Counted from the stretch's first letter, positions 24,047-33,330 are shown. The stretch: 64,000 nucleotides of DNA from UBA11524 sp965646445 (GCA_965646445.1 CBFFZW010000009.1:1-64000), one strand, 5' to 3'. Translations and numbers: made by a program. Notes: generated from the sequence alone by a model not told the origin.

Positions 24047-25315
24047 ATGCCCAGTAAAGAACGAATGCTGATTACCGGCGGCAATCCCCTGGAGGGGGAG
24101 GTGCGGGTCAGCGGCGGTAAAAACACGGCGGTGGCGGTGATCCCGGCCACGCTTTTGTGCGATGAGCCCTGTACCGTGGAGAATCTGCCGGACATCGAGG
24201 ACGTGCGGGCCCTGGTGGACATCCTTCGCGCCCTGGGGGCGAAGGTTACCTATGTCCCGGGAGAATTCATGACCGTGGATCCCCGCCCGGCGGAGGGAAC
24301 CTCCGTCAGCTTCCGCCTCAGCCAGCGGCTTCGGGCCAGCTATTATCTGCTGGGGGCCCTGCTGGGCCGCTGCGGTCACGCCTCCGTGGCGTATCCCGGC
24401 GGCTGCGAGATCGGCTCCCGCCCCATCGACCAGCACCTGAAGGGCTTCGCGGCCCTGGGGGTGGAGGCGGAGACGGTGGGCGGCGTCATCACCGCCAGGA
24501 CGCCCGAGCTCAAGGGCGGGGACGTGTTCTTCGATATGGTCACGGTGGGCGGCACCATCAACGTGATGCTGGCCGCCGCCAAGGCCCACGGCACCACCAT
24601 CATCTACAACGCCGCCAAGGAGCCTCACATCGTCGACCTGGCCAACTTCCTCAACAGCATGGGCGCCAAGGTCAAGGGCGCGGGCACCGACGTCATCCGC
24701 ATCCGGGGCCAGCAATATCTGCACGGCGCCAATTACGCCGTCATCCCCGACCAGATCGAGACCGGTACCCTCATGATCGCCGCCGCTGCCACCCGGGGCG
24801 ACGTCATCATCAACGGTTGCATCCCCACCCACATGGAGGCCCTGACTGCCAAGCTGCTGGAAATGGGCGTCCGAGTGTCCGACAGTGATGACGCCATCCG
24901 CGTGCGCACCCTGGGCGGGCACCGGGCGGTGAACATCAAGACCCAGGTGTACCCCGGCTTTCCCACCGACCTTCAGCAGCCCATGAGCGCACTGCTGACC
25001 ACGGCCCGGGGCACCAGCATCATCCAGGAGACCATTTTCGAGCAGCGCTTCAAGCACCTGGATGAGATCGCCCGCATGGGCGCCCGCGTCCGGGTGGTGG
25101 ATCGTACCGCCATCATCGAGGGCGTGCCTCAGCTTTGCGGCGCACCCGTGACCACCACCGACCTTCGGGCCGGCGCGGCGCTGGTGGTGGCGGGGCTGAT
25201 GGCCAAGGGCATCACGGAGATTTACGAGCCCGAGTATATCGACCGGGGCTATGAGCATATCGAGCAGAAGCTGCGCTCCCTGGGCGCTGACATCCGCCGG
25301 GAGGTCGTGGACTGA
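24047..25315 (+). CDS. murA: UDP-N-acetylglucosamine 1-carboxyvinyltransferase
   Basis: Encodes about 422 aa. EPSP-synthase-like fold: GGNPLEGEVRVSGGKNTAVAVI at the start, LRASYYLLGALLGRCG, and PGGCEIGSRPIDQHLKG with the active-site cysteine (the fosfomycin target) retained. It transfers enolpyruvate to UDP-GlcNAc, the first committed step of peptidoglycan synthesis. The start is uncertain: ATG at 24047 is 22 bases from a strong CAGGAGGTGA, and ATG at 24065 would begin MLITGGN. An in-frame CTG at 24035 has near-ideal spacing to that site. The J-domain gene follows 31 bp later in the same unit. Confidence 0.94.
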   Translation: MPSKERMLITGGNPLEGEVRVSGGKNTAVAVIPATLLCDEPCTVENLPDIEDVRALVDILRALGAKVTYVPGEFMTVDPRPAEGTSVSFRLSQRLRASYYLLGALLGRCGHASVAYPGGCEIGSRPIDQHLKGFAALGVEAETVGGVITARTPELKGGDVFFDMVTVGGTINVMLAAAKAHGTTIIYNAAKEPHIVDLANFLNSMGAKVKGAGTDVIRIRGQQYLHGANYAVIPDQIETGTLMIAAAATRGDVIINGCIPTHMEALTAKLLEMGVRVSDSDDAIRVRTLGGHRAVNIKTQVYPGFPTDLQQPMSALLTTARGTSIIQETIFEQRFKHLDEIARMGARVRVVDRTAIIEGVPQLCGAPVTTTDLRAGAALVVAGLMAKGITEIYEPEYIDRGYEHIEQKLRSLGADIRREVVD

Positions 25316-25346
25316 TCCGCGCACCCCAGCGTAGGAGGTGGATGGC

Positions 25347-25865
25347 ATGAACAACCCCTTTGAGGTGCTGGGTCTCCCGTCCACCGCCGACCCGGAGGAG
25401 GTGCGGGCCGCTTACCGGCATCTGGTGCGCCAGTGCCACCCGGATCAGTTCCAGGAGGCGCAGGCGCGGGAGGCCGCCCAGGAAAAAATGATCGCCCTGA
25501 ATTTGGCCTACGAGGCCGCCATGCGTCTGGCCGCCTCCCATAAGCCGGGGATGTACACAAGGGAGCTTCCCACGGCGGACGCCATGCAGCTGGCCCGGAA
25601 AATGCTGCGCCAGCAAAACCCCGAGAGCGCCCTGCGCCAGCTGATGCGGGCCGATGTCAAGGACGCCCCCTGGTACGACCTGCAGGGGCAGATCCTGCTG
25701 CTGCTGCACCAGTATGAATCCGCCCACCAGTCCTTCCGGGAGGCTGTGAAGCGGGAGCCGGACAACATGGATTACCGTCGGGGCGCCCTGGACGCCGCGG
25801 TGGCCATGAAAAACGCCCGGACGCTGAAGGGCCGCATCAAGGAAATGCTGTGGCACAAGAAATGA
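25347..25865 (+). CDS. J-domain (DnaJ-like) protein
   Basis: Encodes 172 aa. Residues ~1-65 form a J domain (NPFEVLGLPSTADPEEVRAAYRHLVRQCHPDQF) with the essential HPD tripeptide, so it can stimulate an Hsp70/DnaK ATPase. The remaining ~100 residues are helical and TPR-like (ALRQLMRADVKDAPWYDLQGQIL, then YESAHQSFREAVKREPDN), which suggests binding to a client protein. There is no glycine-rich or zinc region, so it is not the general DnaJ. ATG at 25347 follows AGGAGG by eight bases. It shares a transcript with murA and is followed by an intrinsic terminator. Confidence 0.88.
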   Translation: MNNPFEVLGLPSTADPEEVRAAYRHLVRQCHPDQFQEAQAREAAQEKMIALNLAYEAAMRLAASHKPGMYTRELPTADAMQLARKMLRQQNPESALRQLMRADVKDAPWYDLQGQILLLLHQYESAHQSFREAVKREPDNMDYRRGALDAAVAMKNARTLKGRIKEMLWHKK

Positions 25866-25876
25866 ACAATACCGCT

Positions 25877-25906
25877 CCCCGCGACCCTGATCGCGCGGGG
25901 GTTTTT
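25877..25906 (+). terminator. Terminator after the murA/J-domain unit
   Basis: CCCCGCG/CGCGGGG stem with a ten-base loop followed by GTTTTT. Confidence 0.85.
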
Positions 25907-25959
25907 GGTTGATCCAGGAATTTTCTTCCACTGTATGGCCTGTGCCGTGCAGGGAAAGA

Positions 25960-25988
25960 TTGCGAAGAATCGTCAATTGATGTATAAT
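25960..25988 (+). promoter_or_regulatory. Promoter for the secreted DUF3298-like gene
   Basis: TTGCGA (25960-25965), 17-bp spacer, TATAAT (25983-25988), 20 bp before the next ATG. It probably also drives the downstream ftsK gene, since no terminator was seen between them. Confidence 0.7.
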
Positions 25989-26008
25989 AACTTTCCTGGA
26001 GGTGTGCC

Positions 26009-27175
26009 ATGAAGAAGACATTGCTGGCTTCCTTGTTCCTGATCGCGCTGCTGATCTTCCCCGCGCTGGGGGAGGGCCTGCCGACGGCTTCCGCGCCCGC
26101 CGTCACGGACTGCGGCCTTGATCTGGCAGGCGGCAGCGTCCATTATCCGCAGCTTTCCGGGCTGGCGGACGCGCAGGTGCAGGAGGCTGTCAACGCCCGC
26201 ATTCTGGCCGTGGGCGAGGTGGAGGAGCGCCTGAACCGCCTGCCCCTGCTGATGCAGCATCCCACCGGTATGAAGATGGGCTACGGCTTCACCCTGGCCG
26301 GGGACGTTTTTTCCTGCGTCCTGTCGGCGGAAGGCGCACTGACGGAGGGCCGACCCACCCATGTGTGGCGTACCCTGACCGTCGATCTGCTGACCGGCGA
26401 GGATGTTGCCCTGGCCGATCTGTTCCTCGACCCGGACGCCGCCCGGGAGGCGCTGACGGATTACCTGGACTGGACGGTGGCCCCGGCGCTGTCCGCTCAT
26501 TTGCAGAACAGCAGCTTGACGCCCCTGCCGGAGGCCTTCGCCATCAGCGAAACGGGGCTGACGCTGTATTATCCCATCGACCAATTGTCCACCCTGTCCG
26601 ACAGAGCGGGGGCGGTCACCGTGCTGTGGTATGAGCTGCGGGATCACCTGCGCCTGGGAGAGGGGACGGTGCTGCGGCGCATCGGCGCGGAAGCCATGCT
26701 GACCGCCCCGGCGGAAGGCCGACAAGCCGTCGCGGCTGCTTTGGCGGAAGGCGCGCTGCCGGGGGTTCCCGCGTCCCTGGGCGGTTCCGTCGCGGATGGC
26801 GTCGATGCCTATCGGCTGCTCACCGACGCCGACCTTTATCAGGATGGCCGCATGTTCGCCCTAGAGGATCCGGCCTTCCGCCAGGTCTGGCTGCTCACCG
26901 ACGCCCTCACCGAGGACTGGGACGACAGCGTCATCTCCGGCATCCGCGCCGACCGCTTCAACCTGTGCGGGCTGTACCCCGGCCTGTCCTGGGCGGAGGC
27001 GGAGGCCATCCTGGGGCAGCCTGACGCCGAGGTTGCCCTGGATCCCGACCAGGCGGAGGCCTATCGGCTGGAATCGGGCGTCAGCCGCTATTACAATCTG
27101 GGCGCCGTCCGCCTGCGCCTGCACTTTGACGAGGACGAGGCGCTGACCAGCCTTTTCCTGTTCCCCACGCAGTAA
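26009..27175 (+). CDS. Secreted protein with a DUF3298/RsiV-like domain
   Basis: Encodes 388 aa. A signal peptide of about 22 residues (MKKTLLASLFLIALLIFPALG) predicts export; there is no lipobox cysteine. The middle (residues ~30-215) resembles DUF4163/DUF3298: VHYPQLSGLADAQVQEAVNARI, then LFLDPDAAREALTDYLDW and the family-like AISETGLTLYYPIDQL. Such domains occur in RsiV-type anti-sigma and lysozyme-sensing proteins, but there is no cytoplasmic or membrane anchor here. The C-terminal ~100 residues are of unknown fold. It lies 32 bp upstream of ftsK. The signal peptide is confident, the domain call moderate. Confidence 0.75.
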   Translation: MKKTLLASLFLIALLIFPALGEGLPTASAPAVTDCGLDLAGGSVHYPQLSGLADAQVQEAVNARILAVGEVEERLNRLPLLMQHPTGMKMGYGFTLAGDVFSCVLSAEGALTEGRPTHVWRTLTVDLLTGEDVALADLFLDPDAAREALTDYLDWTVAPALSAHLQNSSLTPLPEAFAISETGLTLYYPIDQLSTLSDRAGAVTVLWYELRDHLRLGEGTVLRRIGAEAMLTAPAEGRQAVAAALAEGALPGVPASLGGSVADGVDAYRLLTDADLYQDGRMFALEDPAFRQVWLLTDALTEDWDDSVISGIRADRFNLCGLYPGLSWAEAEAILGQPDAEVALDPDQAEAYRLESGVSRYYNLGAVRLRLHFDEDEALTSLFLFPTQ

Positions 27176-27207
27176 CGGCGTTCTATCATCATTCAAGGAG
27201 GATCACC

Positions 27208-30200
27208 ATGGCTCAGAAAAGCAAGTCCAACAAAGCCAAACGCGCCCCCGCCTACTCCGCCGATACCATGGCGCTGCATCTGGTGGTGGGGCTGGTTTTG
27301 ATTGCCCTGGGCGTGATGATCTTCCTGGCGGTGGTGGTGGGTATGACCGGGGACGTGTTCTCCGGCATGCGCCAGGTCTGCCGTGGCCTGGCGGGCAGCC
27401 TGGCCTTCCTGCTGCCGGTGATTCCCGTCTGGGGCGGCGCGCTGGTGCTGATGAGCGCCTACCGCCGTGCGCCGCTGCGGGTTTTCCTGCTTTCAGCGGC
27501 GCTGTACCTGCTGGTGCTCAGCGCCATCAACCTCTTTGCCACCAGCGGTTCCCCGGCGGTGCCGCTGATGGAGCACTTCCGCAACCAAAGCATTGCCAAG
27601 GGACAGAGCGCCTCGGGCTACGATGCCTTCCTGGCCCGCAGCTATGAGCTGGGCGCCCGCTCCGCCATGGGCGGGGGCCTGCTGGGAATGCTCCTCGCCT
27701 GGCCCCTGTGGCAGCTGCTGGGCAACGCCGTGCTGGGCGCCATCCTCTGCCTGCTGATGGCGGTAGGGGTGGTGCTGCTTATGGTGCGGCTGGATATGAA
27801 GGGCCTGCTGGCCATGATCCAGGGGAAGCAAAGCCGCCGTCAGGCCCGGCAGGAGCAGGAGCAGCGTACCCTGGCCCAGCAGGAGCTGGCCTGGCAGCAG
27901 CAGATGGCCCAGCGGCAGCAGTACCTGCCCCAGGGAGGCTGGCAGGAACAGCCTTACCAGGAGCCCTATCCCGGTCAGCCTGCTCCCGGCTATTACCCTC
28001 AGCAGCAGCCTTATTCGGGTCAGACCCGGCCCATGGCCCCCGCAGGGCTTCGCCGGCCTGTCCCGGTGACGCAGGAGGACGACCTCCCGCCCATGAAGCC
28101 CCTGCGCCCGGAAAGCACCGCCGCCCACAAACCCTCCTGGATTTTCAGCCGCAGAAAGGAAGAGGACGCGCAGGCGGAGGCGGTCAAGCCCCGGAAGTCC
28201 TGGATTTTCACCCGTCGGGAGGAGGACGTGCCCCCGGAGCAGCCTGCCCGGCCCTCGCAGATCTTCCAGCGGCCGGAGCAGCCCGCGATGTCCGCCATGC
28301 CGCAAGAGGGCTTTCCTGCCTATGAACAGGACGGCTTCGTGCCTTACCCCTATGAGGAGGGGCCTGCCGATCAGACGCCCGCCTATGAACAGCCTGTTTA
28401 CCAGCAGCCTGCCTATGACGAGCCCATGGAGGAACCCCGGCAGCGCACCGCCCGCCAGCCTCGGGTGAGGCCGGAGCAGCCGGAAGGCATGACGGGCCGT
28501 CAGCGGGCATACGCTTCCCAGGAGAGGCCGCAAAGCGCCGCCTGGGACGAGGAGCCTGCCCAGCGCCGTGCCAGCTGGCGGGAGGAGAGCTGGGAGGAGA
28601 ACGCTGCCCCCGCGCCCCAGCGGCAGCGGAAGCAGCCCTCCGTCGCTTCTGCCCCCGCGAGCGCCCGTGCCGCAAGGCCTGTCCAGGAGCCCAAGCCCTC
28701 CTGGACGGACGATACCCCGCCCTGGGAGGACGCGCCCGCCGCGTCTTCCGCTGCGCCGGTGAAGCCGCCGAAACTTCAGCAGGAGCCGCCCAAGGACGCC
28801 TGGACGCCTGAACTGAAGCTGCCGCCCCGTAAGGCGGAGGCCGAGGCACAGCAGACCGAGATGACGCTGCCCCCGCCCTATGTCTATCCCAGCATGAACC
28901 TGCTGGCCGCCGCCGAGCCCGCTTCCGGCATCAGCCCGGAGGAGGACGCCATGCGTTCCCAGCGCCTGGAGGAAACGCTGCAATCTTTCAAGGTGCCCTC
29001 CAAGGTGCGCCATGTGACCCACGGCCCCGCCATCAGCCGGTTTGAGCTGGAGCTGGCGGCGGGCATCAAGGTAACCAAGGTGACGGATCTGGGCAAGAAC
29101 ATTGCCATGAACATGGAGGTCAAGTCCGTCCGCATCGAGGCGCCCATTCCCGGCAAATCCCTGGTGGGCGTGGAGGTGCCCAACCGCAAGGTGTCCACCG
29201 TGACCCTGCGGGAGGTGCTGGAAAGCCCGCCCATGCGGGAGGCCAAGTCGCCCCTGGTGGTGGCTTTGGGCAAGGACATCGCCGGGACGCCCATCGTGTG
29301 CGACCTGGCCAGGATGCCTCACCTGCTCATCGCCGGCGCCACCGGCTCGGGCAAGTCCGTGTGCATCAACACCATGATTAACAGCCTGCTCTACCGCTGC
29401 TCCCCTCGGGAGGTGCGGATGATCCTGGTGGATCCCAAGGTTGTTGAACTGCAGTGCTACAACGGTATTCCGCACCTGCTGATTCCCGTGGTGTCCGATC
29501 CCCACAAGGCTGCCGGAGCCCTGGCCTGGGCCGTGGCGGAAATGATGGATCGCTACAAGAAATTCCAGGTGAAGGGCGTCCGCGCCATCGACGGCTACAA
29601 CGCCAAGCTGGAGGATCACGAGGAATTCATGCCCCGCATCGTCATCATCATCGACGAATTGGCCGATCTGATGATGACCTGCAAGCGCGAGGTGGAGGAT
29701 CACATCTGCCGCCTGGCCCAGCTGGCCCGCGCCGCCGGTATCCATCTGGTGGTGGCCACCCAGCGCCCCTCGGTGGATGTCATCACCGGCCTCATCAAGG
29801 CCAACATCCCCAGCCGCATCGCCTTCAAGGTGTCCAGCTTCATCGACAGCCGCACCATCCTGGATCGGGTGGGCGCGGAGCAGCTGCTGGGCTGGGGCGA
29901 TATGCTCTACCTGCCCACGGGCGAATTCACCCCCATCCGCGTTCAGGGCTGCTTCCTGAGCGACAACGAGGTGAACCGCATCACCGACTTCATCCGTGAA
30001 AACTGCGAGGCGGACTACGATCCCAACGTGCTGGAGCAGTTGGAGCAGCTGGAGCAGGAGGCCAATCCGCCCTCCGCTGACAGCGCCGACGCCACCGACA
30101 ACCTCTCCGGCGATTCCTCCCTGTTGGCCCAGTGCATCGAAATGGCCGTGAACGACGGGCAGGTTTCCACCAGCCTTCTGCAGCGCCGCCTGAAGGTTGG

Positions 30201-30339
30201 CTATGCCCGCGCCGGACGGCTGGTGGATGAAATGGAGCGCCGGGGCATCGTTTCCGCCAAGGACGGCGCGAAGCCCCGCATGTGCCTGATTTCCCGGGAG
30301 GAATTCGAGCAGATGAAGCAGAGCGGCGACCTCGAATAA
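27208..30339 (+). CDS. ftsK: FtsK/SpoIIIE-family DNA translocase
   Basis: Encodes 1043 aa. The N-terminus has about four membrane segments (residues ~20-200). A low-complexity Gln/Pro/Arg-rich linker (~210-560) contains three spaced copies of a [PK]S[WQ]IF motif. Next come the alpha/beta motor domain (GATGSGKSVCINTMIN Walker A; IVIIIDELADLMM Walker B; LVDPKVVELQCYNGIPHLL) and a C-terminal gamma winged helix (SLLQRRLKVGYARAGRLVDEMERRGIV) that reads KOPS/SRS-type sites. It pumps chromosomal DNA through the division or sporulation septum. ATG follows AAGGAGG. Whether it serves vegetative division (FtsK) or the forespore (SpoIIIE) cannot be told from sequence alone. Confidence 0.93.
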   Translation: MAQKSKSNKAKRAPAYSADTMALHLVVGLVLIALGVMIFLAVVVGMTGDVFSGMRQVCRGLAGSLAFLLPVIPVWGGALVLMSAYRRAPLRVFLLSAALYLLVLSAINLFATSGSPAVPLMEHFRNQSIAKGQSASGYDAFLARSYELGARSAMGGGLLGMLLAWPLWQLLGNAVLGAILCLLMAVGVVLLMVRLDMKGLLAMIQGKQSRRQARQEQEQRTLAQQELAWQQQMAQRQQYLPQGGWQEQPYQEPYPGQPAPGYYPQQQPYSGQTRPMAPAGLRRPVPVTQEDDLPPMKPLRPESTAAHKPSWIFSRRKEEDAQAEAVKPRKSWIFTRREEDVPPEQPARPSQIFQRPEQPAMSAMPQEGFPAYEQDGFVPYPYEEGPADQTPAYEQPVYQQPAYDEPMEEPRQRTARQPRVRPEQPEGMTGRQRAYASQERPQSAAWDEEPAQRRASWREESWEENAAPAPQRQRKQPSVASAPASARAARPVQEPKPSWTDDTPPWEDAPAASSAAPVKPPKLQQEPPKDAWTPELKLPPRKAEAEAQQTEMTLPPPYVYPSMNLLAAAEPASGISPEEDAMRSQRLEETLQSFKVPSKVRHVTHGPAISRFELELAAGIKVTKVTDLGKNIAMNMEVKSVRIEAPIPGKSLVGVEVPNRKVSTVTLREVLESPPMREAKSPLVVALGKDIAGTPIVCDLARMPHLLIAGATGSGKSVCINTMINSLLYRCSPREVRMILVDPKVVELQCYNGIPHLLIPVVSDPHKAAGALAWAVAEMMDRYKKFQVKGVRAIDGYNAKLEDHEEFMPRIVIIIDELADLMMTCKREVEDHICRLAQLARAAGIHLVVATQRPSVDVITGLIKANIPSRIAFKVSSFIDSRTILDRVGAEQLLGWGDMLYLPTGEFTPIRVQGCFLSDNEVNRITDFIRENCEADYDPNVLEQLEQLEQEANPPSADSADATDNLSGDSSLLAQCIEMAVNDGQVSTSLLQRRLKVGYARAGRLVDEMERRGIVSAKDGAKPRMCLISREEFEQMKQSGDLE

Positions 30340-30381
30340 CCCACTTCTGCCAACAGGCGACGGCTTTCATGGAGGCTCATG

Positions 30382-31527
30382 ATGGCGAACATCCTTGACT
30401 ATCTCACCTGGCGCGGCGACCTGCCCCTGTCCGCCGTGCCCTGGACGCCGGTGGACGCCCTGCTCCTGGCCAACCTCAGCTACAATGATCTGCCGCCCGT
30501 GGCCGCCACCGACCGGGGCGCTCTCCTGACGGACCTCGCCGCGGACATGGAGGAAGCCCCCGTTCCCGAAGGCACCTACGACGCCCAGTGGCATCAGCTG
30601 ATTTTTGCCATGGCGGACACGGTGCGCTTTGGCCATCTCCGCATGCACGACTATGTAAACATGGTGGATGACGCCCGGAACATCCAGTTCTCCGCCGTCA
30701 CCGCCGAGCTGCCGGACGGACAGCGGTGCGTGTGCTTCCGGGGGACGGACTCCACCCTGGTGGGCTGGCGGGAGGACTTCACCATGGCCTTTGAAAGCCC
30801 TGTTCCCGCGCAGATGGAGGCCGTGACCTACCTGGAAAGGGCCGCCATCCGGGCCCCGGGCGGGCTCTACGTCGTCGGCCACAGCAAGGGCGGCAACCTG
30901 GCGGCTTACGCGGCCGCCCACGCCTCGCCCGTCACCCAGGAGCAGCTGCTGGGCGTGTACAGCTTTGACGGCCCGGGGCTGGACGCGGACACCATGGCCA
31001 GTGAGGGCTATGCCCGCATCCGGCCCGTGCTCCACGCCGTCATCCCCCAATCCTCGGTGGTGGGCCTGCTGATTACCGACCACCCGGATTACACCGTGGT
31101 GCGCTCCGATGCCGTGGGGCTATTGCAGCACGACTCCTTCAGCTGGCAGCTCATCGGCCCGCGCTTTGATGAGCTGGGCGAGGTGGACGCCGCCAGCCGC
31201 GTCATCGACGATACCCTCCATGCGTGGCTGAAGCAAAGCACGCCCGACCAGCGCCGAACCTTTGTGGATACCGTCTTTTCCATTCTGGAAGCCACGGGGG
31301 AGGACACCCTGCACGCCATCAGCGCCGATAAGCTCAAAAGCGCCGCCGCCATGCTTTCCGCGGCCCGCAATATTGACCCGGAAACGGGCAGAATGATTGC
31401 CAGGATGGTGGGTCAGCTGCTGACCATCGGCGCGGGCAACGCCCTGGGCGAGGTGCTGAAGCATCCGCTGAGCCTGCTCAGGGACGCGCTCCATCCCGAC
31501 GATCCCCATACCACACAGGAGGAATGA
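30382..31527 (+). CDS. DUF2974/Mbeg1-like alpha/beta hydrolase
   Basis: Encodes 381 aa. Opens with MANILDYLTWRGDLPLSAVPW and contains CFRGTDSTLVGWREDF and the lipase-like nucleophile elbow GHSKGGNLAAYAA (catalytic Ser in GHSKG), as in the Mbeg1/DUF2974 family. It is probably a cytoplasmic lipase-like enzyme of unknown substrate; the C-terminal ~130 residues are helical. ATG at 30382 is six bases after GGAGG, and another ATG at 30379 is too close. It sits between ftsK and a TIGR01440 gene with short gaps, likely one transcript. Confidence 0.85.
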   Translation: MANILDYLTWRGDLPLSAVPWTPVDALLLANLSYNDLPPVAATDRGALLTDLAADMEEAPVPEGTYDAQWHQLIFAMADTVRFGHLRMHDYVNMVDDARNIQFSAVTAELPDGQRCVCFRGTDSTLVGWREDFTMAFESPVPAQMEAVTYLERAAIRAPGGLYVVGHSKGGNLAAYAAAHASPVTQEQLLGVYSFDGPGLDADTMASEGYARIRPVLHAVIPQSSVVGLLITDHPDYTVVRSDAVGLLQHDSFSWQLIGPRFDELGEVDAASRVIDDTLHAWLKQSTPDQRRTFVDTVFSILEATGEDTLHAISADKLKSAAAMLSAARNIDPETGRMIARMVGQLLTIGAGNALGEVLKHPLSLLRDALHPDDPHTTQEE

Positions 31528-31530
31528 ACC

Positions 31531-32082
31531 ATGGAGGAAGCTCTTCGTCAAGACATCAGGGAAGCCCTGCACCAGGCGGTGGACGCCCTGGCGGAGGCCG
31601 GACAGATCCAGCCCGGCGGGCTGATCGTCCTGGGCTGCTCCACCAGCGAGGTGGCCGGCGCGCGCATCGGCAAGGGCAGCGTGCCCGAATTGGGCGAGGT
31701 CATCGCCCGGGCCATGCTGGACGCCTGCCGAAGCCGCGGCCTGGACGCGGCCTTCCAGTGCTGCGAGCACCTCAACCGCGCCATCGTCCTGGAACAGCGG
31801 GTGCTGACGGCGCAGCGGCTGACCCAGGTGCGGGCCATTCCCCAGCCCAAGGCGGGCGGCAGCGTCCCCGCGGCGGCCTGGAAGCTGCTCCGCCAGCCTG
31901 CCCTGGCCATGAACGTCCAGGCTGACGCCGCCATCGACATTGGCGATACGTTGGTGGGCATGCACATCCGCCCCGTGGCGGTGCCCCTGCGCATTGACCG
32001 CCAGCGCGTGGGCCACGCTAACCTGGTCATGGCGTACAGCCGCCTGCCCTACATCGGCGGCAGCCGCGCGGTGTATGAATAA
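31531..32082 (+). CDS. TIGR01440/UPF0340 (YwlG-like) family protein
   Basis: Encodes 183 aa, full length for the family. Recognised by LIVLGCSTSEVAGARIGKGS, CCEHLNRAIVLEQ and the end GGSRAVYE. The family is conserved in Firmicutes, but no reaction is established that I can name. It starts three bases after the preceding stop, so translation is probably coupled. The transcript is followed by an AAGGCTCTGCTTTC hairpin and an R1 repeat. Confidence 0.9.
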   Translation: MEEALRQDIREALHQAVDALAEAGQIQPGGLIVLGCSTSEVAGARIGKGSVPELGEVIARAMLDACRSRGLDAAFQCCEHLNRAIVLEQRVLTAQRLTQVRAIPQPKAGGSVPAAAWKLLRQPALAMNVQADAAIDIGDTLVGMHIRPVAVPLRIDRQRVGHANLVMAYSRLPYIGGSRAVYE

Positions 32083-32123
32083 CGCGCCGCTTTCGGGCGG
32101 AACAAGGTTTTACCCCAAACGAA

Positions 32124-32159
32124 AAGGCTCTGCTTTCCTTCATGAGAAAGCAGAGCCTT
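32124..32159. terminator. Hairpin between the TIGR01440 gene and mrp
   Basis: Perfect 14-bp stem AAGGCTCTGCTTTC/GAAAGCAGAGCCTT with an eight-base loop. A T-rich tail is present only on the minus-strand side (TTTTCG), but the stem is strong enough to affect both convergent transcripts. Confidence 0.7.
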
Positions 32160-32179
32160 CGATCGCTGACAAAGCCCCT

Positions 32180-32295
32180 GGAGGTGTCGGAGGGTCCGAA
32201 GACCCTCTGACTTTCAATCGAAAACCAGCGAGCCCCATCGGGGGGCTAAACGGGGCGAAGCCCCCTCAAAAAAGTGGTGATAGCCACTTTTTTGA
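32180..32295. repeat. R1 repeat, copy 3 (short form)
   Basis: Left module GGAGGTGTCGGAGGG..CCCTCTGAC, GAAAACCAGCGAGCCCC, GGGGCGAAGCCCC, and right hairpin TCAAAAAAGTGG/CCACTTTTTTGA (32266-32295). The CGAACGGCCGGGAG middle module is missing. The hairpin ends 11 bases from the mrp stop and is a good intrinsic terminator in either direction. Confidence 0.8.
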
Positions 32296-32305
32296 CACCC
32301 TGCTC

Positions 32306-33145
32306 TTATTCCACCACCCGCACGGGGCATTTCTCCACCGCGTCTGCGGCGGCGTCCATCCAGTCCTCATTGAAGAGCTCGATGGTGCCGGTGTCGCTCA
32401 TATGGCTGATATGAGGATCAATGGGCAGCTGGGCCAGCAGCGGGATGCCGTGGCTTTCAGCCGCTTCCCGGGTCTTGCCCTCCCCGAAGGGGTAAAGCCG
32501 CTTGCCGCAGCCGGGGCAGTTCATGTAGGCCATGTTCTCCACCATGCCCAGCACCGGAATATCCATCATTTTCGCCATGTTGACGGCCTTTTCCACGATC
32601 ATGCCCACCAGCTCCTGGGGGGAGGCCACGATGATGATGCCGCTCACCGGCAGGGACTGGAACACCGTCAGGGGCACATCGCCCGTTCCGGGAGGCATAT
32701 CGACGTACATATAGTCCACATCGCCCCAGAGCACGTCCGTCCAGAACTGCTTCACCGTCCCGGCGATCAGGCTGCCGCGCCAGATGACCGGGTCGGTATC
32801 GTTTTCCAGGAGCAGGTTGATGCTCATCAGGCGGATGCCCGTCCTGGTATCCACCGGCAGGATGCCCTCGTCGCAGCCCATGGCCTTGTCCTTGACGCCG
32901 AACATCCGGGGGATGGAGGGCCCCGTAACGTCCGCGTCCATGATGGCGGTGGAAGCGCCCCGGCGGCGGGTCAGCGTCGCCAGCAGGCTGGTGACCAGGC
33001 TTTTGCCCACGCCGCCCTTGCCGCTGACCACGCCGATGACCTTCTTCACCTGGCTGGCGGCGTTCTGCGGGGCCTGGAGGCTTTCGGGTTTACGGGAAGC
33101 GCAGTCGCTCTGGCAGGTGGAGCAATCGTGCGTACATTCAGACAT
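32306..33145 (-). CDS. Mrp/NBP35-family iron-sulfur cluster carrier ATPase
   Basis: Encodes 279 aa. The N-terminal cysteine cluster (CTHDCSTCQSDC) precedes a deviant Walker A, VVSGKGGVGKS. A VENMAYMNCPGCG segment carries the CxxC pair that bridges a 4Fe-4S cluster between subunits. It carries and transfers Fe-S clusters to target proteins. The ATG at 33145 follows GAGGTGAATCATCC; the frame is open to 33301 but the extra residues are not family-like. It stands alone on the minus strand, divergent from the peptidoglycan-binding lipoprotein gene. Confidence 0.93.
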   Translation of the reverse strand: MSECTHDCSTCQSDCASRKPESLQAPQNAASQVKKVIGVVSGKGGVGKSLVTSLLATLTRRRGASTAIMDADVTGPSIPRMFGVKDKAMGCDEGILPVDTRTGIRLMSINLLLENDTDPVIWRGSLIAGTVKQFWTDVLWGDVDYMYVDMPPGTGDVPLTVFQSLPVSGIIIVASPQELVGMIVEKAVNMAKMMDIPVLGMVENMAYMNCPGCGKRLYPFGEGKTREAAESHGIPLLAQLPIDPHISHMSDTGTIELFNEDWMDAAADAVEKCPVRVVE

Positions 33146-33330
33146 GGATGATTCACCTCGGCTTCTGTCCGCCATCAGGCGAACGATTCGGTTGTACCAT
33201 TCGCCCTCAGGCGGCATTTTTCCTGCCGGCCCAATGGGAAGAATATGCCATGCTCTTTCGTTACATGATTGCAAGCGGAAAAACTTCCGGCCATTCGTCA
33301 TCCATTGTCAGCGAAGTATAAATTTAGCGC

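Noticed and set aside
27493..29745. 750-codon minus-strand frame opposite ftsK
   Set aside because: High-GC shadow of the ftsK linker and motor; composition (His/Gly/Leu-rich) and lack of a ribosome-binding site mark it as non-coding.
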